DNA of 64,000 bases. Origin: Rebecca billardiae RCC1528 (Eukaryota > Haptophyta). Of this stretch, positions 41,117-53,222 are shown in pieces. Both the position numbers and the translations under genes were made by a program. Position 1 is the stretch's first letter, and each line of letters opens with the position of its first letter. Location of the stretch: contig OZ251228.1 in NCBI GenBank assembly GCA_965240325.2, positions 62,001 through 126,000 of the forward strand. Reading direction: 5' to 3'. The notes under the pieces are model-generated. The model was not told the DNA's origin and searched no databases. It worked only from the letters and a program-made list of their open reading frames with translations.

Positions 41117-43024
41117 TCACGCCGCGCCGTCGTAGAACTCGGCCGGATGCTCCACCGCCTTGTCCGCCTCCCTCACTGCGCGCGCGGAGAGGGCAGGGTG
41201 CGCGCGCGCCGCCGCCGCTAGGCGCCGCCCCGTCCGCGCCGCGCGCGCGCGCGAGGGAGCGCGGCGCGCGCGCGCGCGAGGCGCGCGCGCGCGCGCACTC
41301 GTCATGCGCACGTCCTGACCGCCCTCATCCTCGTCCTCGTCGAGCTCGTCGTCGTCGGCGCCGTCGGCGTCGCCCTCGCGCGGCGTCTGGTGGAACGGCA
41401 CCGACGGCGCGGCGGGCAGGTGGCTCAGGTTCTCGAAGAGCCGCTCCCGGATCTTGTCCAGGTACTCGGGCGTGTTCAGGTTCTCCATGTTGGACGGGTG
41501 GATGTGCAGCTTGAAGTCGGGCGCGTAGTACTCAAAGTAGTCGTTGTACGGCAGCTCGTCCGGCACCTCCTCGCCCAGCGCGACGGCGGTCTCGTACGTC
41601 CAGCAGCGCGCCACGTTGCGGATCGTGTACCCGCCGCCGCCGAGCATCAGCGTCGGCAGGTTGAAGCCGAGCACAAAGTCCACGCAGTTCGCGTGCCCCT
41701 TGATCGACATGTTGAAGCAGCCGAGCCGGTCGCCGGTGAGCGAGTCGGCGCCGCACTGCAGCACGACGGCGTTGGGCTGGTACGTCTCCATGATCTTCTG
41801 GATGACGGGCTTGAAGATGTTCTCGTACGACTGGTCGTCGATCCCGTCGCGCAGCGGGAAGTTCACCGAGTAGTGCTTCCCCGCGCCCGCGCCCACGTCC
41901 TTCACGTCGCCCGTGCCGGGGAAGTACTCGCCAAACTTGTGGAAGGAGACCGTCATCACGCGGTCGGTCGTGTAGAAGGCCTCCTCGACGCCGTCGCCGT
42001 GGTGGATGTCGATGTCGATGTACAGCACGCGCGCGTGGTGCTTGAGCAGCTCGAGGATCGCCAGCACGATGTCGTTCACGTAGCAGAACCCGCTCGCCTC
42101 GCACTTCTTCGCGTGGTGCAGCCCGCCCGCCCAGTTGATCGCGATGTCGGCTTGCCTCCGATTCAGCTTGACCGCGCCGCCGATCGAGCCGCCCGCGGAG
42201 ATCTGGCAGAACTGGTACATGCCGTCGAAGACGGGGCAGTCCTCGCCCACGTTGACTGCGCGGCGCCGAGCGTGCGCGCCGAGCGGCGCGCGCGCGTGCC
42301 GACGCGGCGAGCCGAGGCGCGCGGGGCAGCGGCTGAGCGGCAGGCGGCGGCACAGCGCGCGCGCGGCCCGCTCCCCGCCCCGCGGCCGCAACCCCGCGCA
42401 GACCGCGTGGTACGCACGCACACGCGCACGCACACACGCACGCACACGCCCGCCCGCCCGCCGCGCGCCGCCGCCGCCGCCGCCTCCGCGCGCACATCGC
42501 TGCAGCTGCTTGGTGTGGTCGCTCATGTTGTCCGGCGTGATCACCTTGAGGAAGGACGTGTACTCGTCCGAGTGGAAGCGGCACATCTCGTCGTACTTGG
42601 CGGGCATCGGGCGCTGCACGCAGAGGGCGGAGAAGGACGGCCGGCCGCGCGCGCGGCGCGGGGGCGTCAGGCGCGCCGAGCCGCCGCGCGCGCGGCGGAT
42701 GGCAGCCGCGCGTGCGCCGGCCGCGCATGCGGCGCACGGCGCGCCCGCACGTAGATCTCCATCTTCTTGTAGAGGCCGTAATTTAGGAGGAGGTTGTGCG
42801 CCATGCGGATGCGATGGGGCTTCATAGGGTGCCCCTGCCCATAGTAGAAGTTGCCCACTTCGGCTGCGCCCATGATACGCGCGGCGCGGCGCCAAGGGCG
42901 CGCAGCCATAAGGCAGGCGCACGGGCGCGCCGCCGCGCGTGCGGCGCGCGCTCGCGGCGCGCGGGCCGTCCCGCGGCGCGCGCGCACAGTCGTAGAAGTA
43001 GCAGACTTTCTGCTTCCGCGTCAT
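41117..43024 (-). CDS. Class I histone deacetylase (RPD3/HDAC1 type)
   Basis: Five exons: 43024-42988, 42863-42751, 42613-42496, 42255-41299 and 41175-41117, joining in frame to 427 residues. All four introns begin GTGCG and end GCAG. The spliced protein follows HDAC1 closely: [47 protein letters not shown], the catalytic His pair in [11 protein letters not shown], zinc ligands in [17 protein letters not shown] and CGADSL, and the Tyr of [17 protein letters not shown]. An acidic stretch (about 395-405) and an EHPAEFYDG tail end the protein. It removes acetyl groups from histone tails in nuclear corepressor complexes. The introns happen to be open in one frame, so an uninterrupted 635-codon reading would be wrong. 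Usual length is about 430-480. Confidence 0.95.
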   Translation of the reverse strand: MTRKQKVCYFYDCARAPRDGPRAASARRTRGGAPVRLPYGCAPLAPRRAYHGRSRSGQLLLWAGAPYEAPSHPHGAQPPPKLRPLQEDGDLRAGAPCAACAAGARAAAIRRARGGSARLTPPRRARGRPSFSALCVQRPMPAKYDEMCRFHSDEYTSFLKVITPDNMSDHTKQLQRCARGGGGGGGARRAGGRVRACVRARVRAYHAVCAGLRPRGGERAARALCRRLPLSRCPARLGSPRRHARAPLGAHARRRAVNVGEDCPVFDGMYQFCQISAGGSIGGAVKLNRRQADIAINWAGGLHHAKKCEASGFCYVNDIVLAILELLKHHARVLYIDIDIHHGDGVEEAFYTTDRVMTVSFHKFGEYFPGTGDVKDVGAGAGKHYSVNFPLRDGIDDQSYENIFKPVIQKIMETYQPNAVVLQCGADSLTGDRLGCFNMSIKGHANCVDFVLGFNLPTLMLGGGGYTIRNVARCWTYETAVALGEEVPDELPYNDYFEYYAPDFKLHIHPSNMENLNTPEYLDKIRERLFENLSHLPAAPSVPFHQTPREGDADGADDDELDEDEDEGGQDVRMTSARARAPRARARRAPSRARAARTGRRLAAAARAHPALSARAVREADKAVEHPAEFYDGAA

Positions 43025-43699
43025 GGCGTAGCAAGCGCTCTGGCTGGCTAGCGCGCCGCGCGACGGGCTCGGCTCTCGAGGTCGCGGGGCGAGTGGTGCA
43101 GGACTCCCTTGCTGTGTTTGCTGCCTCTCGGCGTGGCCCTGCCGAGCCGGACTTTTTGCACACGGCGCTCTCCCGGACTCCGTCGAGGATACAAGAATGG
43201 CCGAATATTGATCAGAATACTATGCCGCGATATGCCGATGATATTCGCTTGTGGCCGGGATGGTGGACCATCGGTCCATCGCCGTGCACTAGAGCTGGGC
43301 GCAGCCGCCCGCGCTGCACCTGGCGCCAACGTGGCAGCGGACCCCGCCCGACCGACCGACCGCTCAGGACGCGGCTCAGACTGCGGGCCATGACCGGCAT
43401 GAGGCAGGCGCGGACCCCGGCCGCCGGGCCCGCCCGGGACGGCGGCCGAGGAAAGTCAAAGTCCGTGAAAGTGTGCAATAAATGTGCATGGTGAGGCTGC
43501 GACGACAGCGCCTCGCCTTGCCCTCCTCCGCCGCGGGCGCCGCCCGCCTTCTACCAGGCGAATCGCGTTCGATGGGCGCAGATGGGTGCCGCGGAGCGTC
43601 GGGCGGCCGTCGGCGATCTCGGCGATATTCGAAGATGCATGCTGTATTTCGCTCAGAATCGAGCTGGAACCTTGCGCGTCAGAAAATAGCTAGCAGCAT
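43025..43699. other. Divergent intergenic region between HDAC and Cys/His-rich gene
   Basis: About 675 bp with both promoters. Lower-GC islands at about 43150-43250 (GAATATTGATCAGAATACTA) and 43440-43490. Short open frames have no recognisable features. Confidence 0.6.
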
Positions 43700-45397
43700 A
43701 TGATGGCGGCCCGCGCGGGCCGGCCGCGCGCGATCTCGCTCGCGGGGGTGTGGCTGCTGCTGTCGGTGGGCGAGCGCCGGCCGTGCGCCGCGCACGCGCT
43801 CGCCACGCGTGCCGAGACGCTCGCCGCCCTGCACGCCGAGCGCCAGGCGCTCGTCGAGCACAACGCCCGGCTGGCGGCCGCGCAAGAGGCGTACTCGCGC
43901 CCGGAGCCGCTGCCGGACTCGTGGCGCGCGCTGCGCGCGGCGGAGGCGCGGCGCGGCAAGCTCTCGGGGGCGCAGCTCGCGCGGCTCTTCGGCGACGAGG
44001 TCTCCGCGCTCGCGTACCGCCAGTGGACCCACCCCGGCTGCCACGGCGCCGGCCACCTGCCCGGGCGGCGCATCTACGCCAACGCATCGGGTGCGGACAT
44101 CGGCCGCGCGATGGGCATGTGCGGCGCGCGGTGCAAGCAGGGGTGCTTCCACGGCGCGGGCGCGGCGTACGCTCAGGACGTGCTCGTCCGCGCCTCGCGC
44201 GCCCGGCGCCACGGCGACGCCGCGCTGCGCGCCGCGCTCAACGGCAGCGCGGCCGCCCTCGTGGACGGCTTTGCGCACGCGCCCGCGCTCGAGGCGGCCG
44301 TGCTGGCGTACCCGGGCGAGGCGGCGCACGTGGTGGGGCACGGGGTCGCGCAGTCGGGCGTCTTCGCCCACGTCCCCGCGATGCTCGCCTTCTGCGCGCA
44401 CTGGCTCGCGCCGCGCTCGCCCGCGCCGCGCGCGTTTGCCCACTACTGCTCGGGCGGCGCGGTGATGGATTCCCTCAAGGAATCAAAGCTGGCGCTCGGC
44501 TCGAGCTACGCGGAGGCGGCGCGGTTCTGCGGCGGGCGGGAGGTGCCGCCGGCGAGCCGCGCGATGTGCTACTACTACGGCTTGCGCTCCGCCTTCCACA
44601 CCTGCTCCACCTGCGCCGACCCCGCCGGCTGCCTCCACGCGCCGCGCGCGCGCGAGCCGTGCGCGCCCGCGCCCGCGCACGGCGCGCCCGCGCGCCCGCG
44701 CGGCGGCTGGTCGCCGCCGGCGAGCGCCGAGGCGGTCGCGGACGCGCTGGTGGCGCTGTGCGCCAACGTGACCGCCGCTCAGCCCGCCGAGGCGGTCGCG
44801 AGCTGCTGGTACGTGCTCGGCGCGACGAGCACCTACCGCAACGACAAGCACGGCCGGCGGCGCGTGCACCCGCGTCTGTGCAGCCGCGCGCCCGAGCAGG
44901 GCGGCGCGCGGCTCGCGTGCATCGACGGCATGGCGACGCGCGCGGACAAGTACTTCCCCGAGCGGCTCGGCGCGATGTGCGCCGCGCTGGCCGCCGAGCC
45001 CGACCGCGCGCTGTGCCTCGCCATCGGCCGCGTGAACATGTACGACTCTGCCGCCAAGGAGAACACAGTGCTCCGGGCGCTGGCGGGGGCAGGCGCGGGC
45101 GCGGAGGGGCGCGGCGCCGAGCCGGCGGCGCTGCCGGCCCTGTGCGCGTCCGACGGCGGCTGCCACTTTGGGCGGAGCGCGCAGAGCCGCGCCGCGGACC
45201 CTGGCGGCGCGGAGCTGCCCGCGGCGTGGCGCACAGACCGGCTCGCCGCCTCGGCCGCGCGCCAGGTGCGGGCTGAGCGCAGCGAGAGCGGCAGACTCAC
45301 AGAGCGCACGCGTGAGCGCACGCGTGAGCGCACGCGTGAGCGCACGCGCCCAGGCGGCAGGCCCAGCCGCAGGGTGGTCCTGGAGCGAGTATTGTAG
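43700..45397 (+). CDS. Secreted Cys/His-rich protein of unknown function
   Basis: A 565-residue intronless protein with a probable signal peptide (about 8-30, ending CAAHA). It has regularly spaced Cys/His motifs suggestive of metal binding or disulfide folding: HPGCHGAGHLPGR (about 111-123), CGARCKQGCFHGAG (about 141-154), HVVGHGVAQSG (about 210-220), HYCSGGAVMDS, CYYYGLRSAFHTCSTCADPAGC, then later a CIDGMATRADKYFPE segment and CLAIGRVNMYDSAAKENTV. I do not recognise the family. A 12-bp tandem repeat at about 45300-45350 encodes (R-T-R-E)n near the C-terminus, where coding confidence falls. It is divergent from HDAC. It might be a metalloenzyme-like extracellular protein, but no catalytic signature is certain. 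Confidence 0.7.
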   Translation: MMAARAGRPRAISLAGVWLLLSVGERRPCAAHALATRAETLAALHAERQALVEHNARLAAAQEAYSRPEPLPDSWRALRAAEARRGKLSGAQLARLFGDEVSALAYRQWTHPGCHGAGHLPGRRIYANASGADIGRAMGMCGARCKQGCFHGAGAAYAQDVLVRASRARRHGDAALRAALNGSAAALVDGFAHAPALEAAVLAYPGEAAHVVGHGVAQSGVFAHVPAMLAFCAHWLAPRSPAPRAFAHYCSGGAVMDSLKESKLALGSSYAEAARFCGGREVPPASRAMCYYYGLRSAFHTCSTCADPAGCLHAPRAREPCAPAPAHGAPARPRGGWSPPASAEAVADALVALCANVTAAQPAEAVASCWYVLGATSTYRNDKHGRRRVHPRLCSRAPEQGGARLACIDGMATRADKYFPERLGAMCAALAAEPDRALCLAIGRVNMYDSAAKENTVLRALAGAGAGAEGRGAEPAALPALCASDGGCHFGRSAQSRAADPGGAELPAAWRTDRLAASAARQVRAERSESGRLTERTRERTRERTRERTRPGGRPSRRVVLERVL

Positions 45398-45601
45398 CGG
45401 GTAGCGCCACGCGCTTCATCACGATGCTTCGGAACTCGCGGATCAGACTGAGCTGCCACGGTGGCCACGGCGGGCCGCTGGGCGGGGGCTGGCGCCGGAC
45501 TCGACTCGGCCGGCGGTTCCTCGTCCTGCTAGCTCGCACTTTGCAACAACGAAGAGCTGCTTCGGGCGACGACGCGCGGCAATTTCGGCCGGCCGCGTCG
45601 C

Positions 45602-48068
45602 ATGGCGGCCTGCTCGATGCCGCCGCGCCGGCGATGGGCGGCGCTGCTGCTCGCCGTGCTGCTGCCGCTCGTGGCGCTCGGCGCGGGCAGGCCGGGCGTG
45701 GGCCGGCCGGGCGGGGGCCGCGTCGCGCGGCCCGCCTCCGCCGCGCAGCCGCCGCGCCCGCGCAACGCGAACAAGGAGATCAACCGGCAGCTGGTCGCGG
45801 CGCAGACGGCCGAGCAGATCGTGCGCTGCTACGAGCAGCGCGGCGCCGAGTTCGACGACGTGAACCTGAGCACGGCGTGGAACCGGCTCGGGAAGGCCCA
45901 CCTCGCGCACGCCGCGCGGCGCGCCTTCTTCACCGCGCACGAGCCCACCCTCCGCTCGATGCGCGAGCACCTGGAGGGCGTGACCGAGCGGCTGCCGCCG
46001 CGCAACCTCGCCGGCGTCGCGCACGGCATCGCGCGGCTGGGGTACAAGGGGGCGCACCCGACGATGGGCTCGATCGCGTCGGCCGCCGCCGCGCAGATGC
46101 CCTCGTTCAAGCCGCAGGAGATCGCCAACCTCGTCTGGTCCTTTGCGAAGGCGGGCGTGGCCGCGCCCGAGCTGTTTGGCGCGGTGCGCGCCGAGGCGGT
46201 GCCGCGCCTCGGCGAGTTCAAGGCGCAGGAGCTGGCGAACTCGGCGTGGGCGTTCGCGCGCTCGGGCGTGCACGAGCCCGGCTTCTTCGACCCCGTCGGC
46301 GTGCGCGCCGCCGACTTCCTCCACGAGTTCAAGGGCCAGGAGCTCGTCAACCTCGCGTGGGCGTTTGCGACCGCGCGCGTGCCCGCGCGCGGCTTCTTTG
46401 ACGCGGTCGCGGCCGAGGCGGCGGCGCGCACGGCGGAGTTCAACTCGCAGGAGCTGGGCAACCTGGCGTGGGCGTTCGCGAAGGCGGACCACCCCGCGCC
46501 CGCGCTCTTCGACGCGATCGCCGCCGAGGCCACGCCGCGGCTGCACGAGTTCAAGCCGCAGGAGCTCGCCAACACGGCGTGGGCGTTCGCGACCGCGGGC
46601 GTGCCCGCGCGCGCGCTCTTTGCGGCGCTCGCGCGCGAGGCGGCGCCGCGGCTGAAGCACTTCAAGACGCAGGAGCTGGCGAACACGGCGTGGGCGTTCG
46701 CCACCGCCGCGGCGCCCGGCCGCGCCGCGCTCTTCGCCGCCCTCGCCGCCGAGGCCACGCCGCGCATGGCCTCGTTTCGGCCGCAGGAGATAGCGAACAC
46801 GGCGTGGGCGTTCGCGACCGCCGCCATCGACGCGCCCGAGCTCTTCGCGAGCATGGCGCGCGAGGCGCGGCGGCGCGCGAAGGAGTTCAACTCGCAGGAG
46901 CTGGCGAACGTGGCGTGGGCCTTCGCCAAGCGCGGCGCGCCCGCCGAGGACGCGCTCGCCGCCATCGCCGTCGCGGCGCGCAGCCGCGCCGATACGTTCC
47001 GGCCGCAGGGCATAGCCAACCTCGCGTGGGCGTTTGCGACCGCCAACGCGCCGTGCGCGGCCGAGCTGCTGCGCACGTTCGAGCAGATGGTGCTGAGCGA
47101 CGGGCACGGTGGCGGGCTCGCGCTGCGCGCGTTCAAGTCGCAGGAGATCGCCAACCTCGTCTGGGCCTGCGCCACCGCCGGCGCGCGCTGCCCCGAGCTG
47201 CTGCGCGCGGTCGCAGACACGACGGTTCCTCGCATCGCAGAGTTTGAGCCGCAGGACGTGGCCAACACGGCGTGGGCGTTCACGGTGACGGAGCAGCTCT
47301 CGGCGGAGATCGCGGGGGCGCTGGTGGCGCGCGCGTGCGCGAGCGACGTCGGCTCCTTCGGCCTCGAGGCGTGCTGCCAGCTGCACCAGCTCAACATGGG
47401 CCTCCTCCTCGACGCGCCCGAGCTGGGCCTGCGGCTGACGGGTCCGCTCTCACGCGCGTGCCACGAGGCGATGGTGGTGCAGGCACCCGCCGCGTCGTCG
47501 CTGCTGCACATGGACGTGTCCGGCGCGCTGCGCCGGATGGGCGTGGAGCACGTGAACGAGCTGTGCGTGCCCACGCTCGGCTACCACTGCGACATCGCCA
47601 TCGTGCCCGGCGGGCCCACCACGCTCGCGTCGATGCCGACCGGCGCGCGCACGCGCGCGGTCGCGACCGACTGGCACCCGCCGCGCCCGCCGCCCGGCTC
47701 GACGATCGTCGAGGTGAACGGGCCGTGGCACTACACGCCGGACCGCAGGCCGCGCTTCGCGTCGGAGACGAAGGTGCGCCACCTCCGCCGCGCGGGTTGG
47801 CGCGTGCTCGAGGTCCCCTGGTGGGAGTGGGAGAAGCTGAACACCAACGACGCCAAGCAAGCGTACCTGCGCGCGCTCCTGCTGGGGGAGCCGTCTGGCG
47901 GCGCGGACGCGCGCGCGCGCCGCACGGGCGCGATGATGCGCGAGCTGATGGACGGCGACGCCGAGGCGAGGCATCGGCGAGAGCCGGCGATGGGCGACTT
48001 GCTCGGCGGCGCCGCCGCCGCCGCCGCGCGCGTCGCCATGGCCGAGCCGCGGCAAGAGCCTCGCGAGC

Positions 48069-48135
<67 letters not shown>

Positions 48136-48493
48136 ACCGACGGCGCCGCCAGCGCCCCAGCAGCCGCCACCGTCACCGCCGCCCCCGCCGACCGCGCGCG
48201 CGGCTACCGCCGCCGCCACGTGGAGCGTGGCCGGCTGGGACGACGAGCGGCTCGACCGCCTCGTCGCGCGCTTCGTGCGCGAGGTCCGAGGCGTCTCGCC
48301 ACGCAAGGGGCGCACGCTGCGCGCGCACGCGGCCGACATGCTCGCGCAGGGCGCAGAGCTGAGCGCGCTCAGCCCAGCGCAGTGGCAGTGCGCCGGGATC
48401 GGCGAGCGGCTCGCGCAGCGCGTGCATGCCGTCGCGCAGGCCGAGGCCGCCGCCAGACGTGGCGGCGGCTCCGACGGCGACGGCGGGGCGTGA
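45602..48493 (+). CDS. RAP-domain protein with OPR/FASTK-like helical repeats
   Basis: A 963-residue intronless protein. The N-terminus is hydrophobic (about 12-27, AALLLAVLLPLVALGAG) then Arg/Ala/Pro-rich, compatible with bipartite targeting into a secondary plastid. About a dozen repeats of roughly 35 residues run from about 165 to 565, each with a core like FKPQEIANLVWSFAKAG or AQELANSAWAFARSG. A RAP domain follows at about 695-755 (TIVEVNGPWHYTPD ... LRRAGWRVLEVPWWEW). Then come an Ala/Gly-repeat linker (about 823-845) and a C-terminal helical segment (WDDERLDRLVARFV...). Such proteins bind and process or stabilise organelle RNAs in algae, apicomplexa and animals. The target RNA is unknown. 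The ATG was chosen because it opens the hydrophobic leader. Confidence 0.88.
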
Positions 48494-49160
48494 GGGCGCC
48501 AAGTGATCAGCGCGCGCGCGGCCGTGCCGGCGCGCACTCACTGGGCGCAGGCTGACGGCCAGGGGGGCTGCTGGTCTGCCTCGCTCGCTGGCTTGCAAAC
48601 TACACGCAAAAAAGGGGTGGCACGCGGCGGCAGCGCGGCTGAGCACTGCCCGGAAGCGTGCGCGTGCGCCCGCGCCGTCCCGTGGCTTTCCACGTCTCCG
48701 CCGCCTGCTCCTGCGGCCCGAGCAGTCGCTGCCGTCATCACCACCGTCATCAATCACACACAGGCACTACTTCTGAGTACTTCAGCGCGTATGAGCGCGC
48801 ACCCTGCTGCTTGCACAGCGCCGCACATCAAGGTATGCGGCGCTGCTGCCGGGCGGCGGGCAGATCGAACCACACTACGAGCAGCAGAATGATACGACGA
48901 CGCGCTACGACATCGTCCCGGAGCATATTCCGCCGATTATTCCGGACCGACGGCCGCGGCCGTGGCTAGTGCGCCGACGACGCGGACGACGCATGCAGCG
49001 CCATTCCGGCGGCGGCCGCCGGCGCCGGGACGGGACTCGCCACTCGCGGCCTGCCTGAGCCGTCGTGGGCCGTGTGGCGTGTCGAGGGCGAGTCGCGTCG
49101 TCCGCGCCCGTCGTCGTCTGAGTGCTGCTAGTATAGTACTACTATATCTAGCGCGCTATT
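48494..49160. other. Intergenic region, no gene recognised
   Basis: About 670 bp after the RAP gene with mixed composition and only short, featureless frames. Confidence 0.6.
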
Positions 49161-49161
49161 A

Positions 49162-49370
49162 TGGCCCGCGGTGCAGGGCGGAGCGCGCAGCGTGGAGCCC
49201 GCACCAGCGGGCCGGAACCACGTTTCAAAAAGATCTTTGATCAAGAAAAAGGGACGCGGGGGCCGATTTTTAGGGCTGGCGGAGACCGAGTTTCGAATTT
49301 TGAGACCCTCTCTACAGATGCATCACGGAGAAAAAAACCGCGTCCACGACATTCCCCTAATCAATCGTGG
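49162..49370 (-). repeat. Dispersed repeat R1, copy 2 (inverted)
   Basis: Reverse-complement relative of 34186-34392. Shared blocks include GGAGCCCGCACCAGCGGGCC, TTTCAAAAAGATCTTTGATC and GGGCTGGCGGAGACCGAG. The two copies lie about 15 kb apart in opposite orientation. Confidence 0.8.
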
Positions 49371-50540
49371 ACGGCCGGGCGTGAGAGTTCACTTCTGTGT
49401 GAAGTAGGACGGTTACAAGTCCAATACAAGCGTCAGCTTCTTTGAGGCTATTTTTGCACGTCCTTACGGGATCAGCGAAGTAACCAACCGATATATATTG
49501 GCTTCGTCGGGGTCGTATTCACTACTGCCCGAGTACTGGAGAACATTTGCACCGCGCTTCGTATTCATATGTATGGTTCACGCAGGCATAAAATCGCTTC
49601 GTCGGGGTCGTATCCACTATACTGGAGAACATCATTTGCACCGCTTCGTTTTCATCGAGCAGAATATCATATCGATATTCATCAGGCGCACGTGTGCGTA
49701 TTCATCATCAGCCTTCGGGAATTGGGAGTAGCTATTGGCCTTTGCCCTCTGGCGAGCCAGTTGTGCGCACTTTAAGAGCAGGCCTGAGCAGGCTCGAGGC
49801 CACTTTTTTGCCGCTCACGTGGACATGATGCCGAGCACGTCTCACGAGGTGCGCGCGGCGAGTGGCGTCTGGAGCGCGCGGCTGTGGTGGGCCCCGACGG
49901 CCGTCGACATCGCGTTCGTGCCCCGCTCACTCTGAACTCCGCGCGCCCCCGCCGCCCTATCGATCGATCATCGATGCCTGCGCGCGGAATCGTGCACCGC
50001 GCGTGCCGCCCGCGACCGGCCGCGGCAGGCCCGAGCCGCCCTTTCGGGCTCTCGCAAGCACGGGGGCAGCGGCGCCTGATGGCGGACTGATCGACATCTG
50101 AGTCTCCGACTTCACCACGCGCCCCCCTCGTCATGCCTTCCCGGGGTCTCCCACGGAAGACGGACTAACCGAGCAGGCGACGGTACTGTCTGTACGCTGC
50201 CGTGACACACGGCGCCTGGGCAGCGGGCAGTGGTGGCGGGGTCCCGCGGACGTCAGTCTTCCCCTCGCGCCCTGCTCACCTCGAGTGCGCCGCCACGCGC
50301 CTCCGCACGCGTGTCCCATCGATGCGCAGAGCGGCATGCTTGCATGAAAGTTGAAATGGCTGGGTCATCAGCCCGCGCCGGCAAGTCTGTCTAGCGCTGG
50401 ACGGACGGACATAGGAGGACGAGCAGCGCGGGCGACGGTGGTGCGCGACGCTCCCAGAGCTGGCCGTGCCTCTGCGACGCGTGCCGAGCCTGACCGAGGT
50501 GTGTCACCCGGTCCACGCGCGGCGCGCGCGAAGGCACCGG
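49371..50540. other. Intergenic region, no gene recognised
   Basis: About 1.2 kb. 49480-49720 is A+T-rich and contains a short repeated phrase (TCGTCGGGGTCGTATTCACTA near 49506 and a close copy near 49600). The rest is GC-rich. No convincing ORF, RNA or transposon ends seen. Confidence 0.55.
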
Positions 50541-50544
50541 TGCT

Positions 50545-51100
50545 GTGGCTGCTCGGCTCGAATCCGCGGCCTCGCCTGGCACCGCGGCACCGTGCTCCCT
50601 GGCTGTCAGCTCCGCGTGGCCTGGCGTGCACGTAGAGTTGCGCTCATGCGTCGATCACGCCTCGCGCCCGCCTGTCGGCCGTCGCGCAGGCGCTGGTCGA
50701 ACCCTACTCGGACCAGTGCAAATCATCTATCCCGTGGCCGCTGCCGGCGCGCGGTGACGGGACAGCGCGGTCAGCAGCAGGCGCAGCGGCCCGAACGAAT
50801 CCGCGGCCCCGCACCGTGCTCCCTGGCTGTCTGCTCCGCGTGGCCTGGCGTGCACGTGGAGTCGCGCTCATGCGTCGATCACGCCTCGTCGCATCCGCCT
50901 GTACACAATATCGGCGCCGCGGCGGCGGCTCGCGGTCAGCAGCAGGCGCAGCGGCCCGAACGAATCCGCGGCCCCGCACCGTGCTCCCTGGCTGTCTGCT
51001 CCGCGTGGCCTGGCGTGCACGTGGAGTCGCGCTCATGCGTCGATCACGCCTCGTCGCATCCGCCTGTACACAATATCGGCGCCGCGGCGGCGGCTGTGAC
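50545..51100. repeat. Three tandem copies of a ~165-bp unit
   Basis: Two near-identical units at about 50768-50933 and 50934-51099, each containing GGCCCGAACGAATCCGCGGC, ACCGTGCTCCCTGGCTGTC and TGTACACAATATCGGCGCCG, preceded by a diverged partial copy at about 50550-50690. No gene recognised. Confidence 0.85.
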
Positions 51101-51401
51101 TGGGCCCGCCCGGCCCCGGGCGCCCCGGCGGCCCGGCGCGGCCGAGGCGGCGGCGCGCCGCTGGAGTCTACTGCTACAGTTTACTAAGAATAAGAGACGC
51201 ACACAGCTCAGGCAGGCGAGATTGACGCCCGCCAGCTGTCACCGCCCATGAAGCCGTCGCCGATGGTAGCGCCGCCGGAAAAAAATCGTTACATCAGTAG
51301 TTGTACGGGCATGCCAACCGTGCCATTACTGGTCTCACTCTCAGCCTCAGGTCTGTCCGAATCGGACAATCGTGAAATTGAATAGAGTTAGACGACTGCG
51401 C
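51101..51401. other. Unique intergenic segment
   Basis: About 300 bp between the tandem units and R2 copy 2. No gene, RNA or element end recognised. Confidence 0.55.
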
Positions 51402-51474
51402 GACGGAGGGTGCACCGCCACCGCGGGCCCCGAACTACGTTCGTTCTACGGAAAAGGACCGCGGAACGCGGTCA
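51402..51474 (-). repeat. Dispersed repeat R2, copy 2 (inverted)
   Basis: Reverse-complement relative of 32308-32375, carrying CCCGAACTACGTTCGTTCTA and the hairpin GACCGCGGAACGCGGTC. It lies about 100 bp before the second long (TA)n run. Confidence 0.75.
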
Positions 51475-51569
51475 TTCTCAGAATAACTATATTGTCTATT
51501 CTCACCGCGGCCAGTCTGCAGCGCCGAGCCCTCACTCCCGACGAGTGACACAATCGATCTTGCTGCTCC

Positions 51570-52740
<1,171 letters not shown>

Positions 52741-53222
52741 CTCAGTAACAGTGCTCGTGCCGCTCAGTCGTGGCCGTCGGGGAGCTGGTCGTGCGCCTCT
52801 CGCGCCAGCACTGTGGATCTGTCATCACACTTCAGTGACTCAGACATCAGTTCAGTGGCGGTGCAGGTGCTCGTGGCCGTCGGGGAGCTGGTCGTGCGCC
52901 TCTCGCGCCAGCACTAGTCTGTCGTGACTCACTCAGTGGTGCTCGTGGCCGTCGGGGAGCTGGTCGTGCGCCTCTCGCGCGCCAGCGGCACTGTCATCAG
53001 TGACTCAGTTCAGTGGTGCTCGTGGCCGTCGGGGAGCTGGTCGTGCGCCTCTCGCGCGCCAGCGGCACTGTCATCAGTGACTCAGTTCAGTGGTGCTCGT
53101 GGCCGTCGGGGAGCTGGTCGTGCGCCTCTCGCGCCAGCACTGTCTGTGACTCACTCAGTGGTGCTCGTGGCCGTCGGGGAGCTGGTCGTGCGCCTCTCGC
53201 GCCAGCACTGTCAGTGACTCAC
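52741..53222. repeat. Minisatellite derived from the 3' end of the adjacent gene
   Basis: Six extra copies of a ~70-bp unit whose core is GTGGCCGTCGGGGAGCTGG followed by TCGTGCGCCTCTCGCGC, near 52769, 52876, 52947, 53021, 53099 and 53168. A seventh copy near 53236 lies in the last codons of the gene ending at 53223. On the minus strand each copy re-encodes LAREAHDQLPDGHEHH and the stop. Spacers contain variable GTCAGTGACTCACTCA. Confidence 0.88.
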
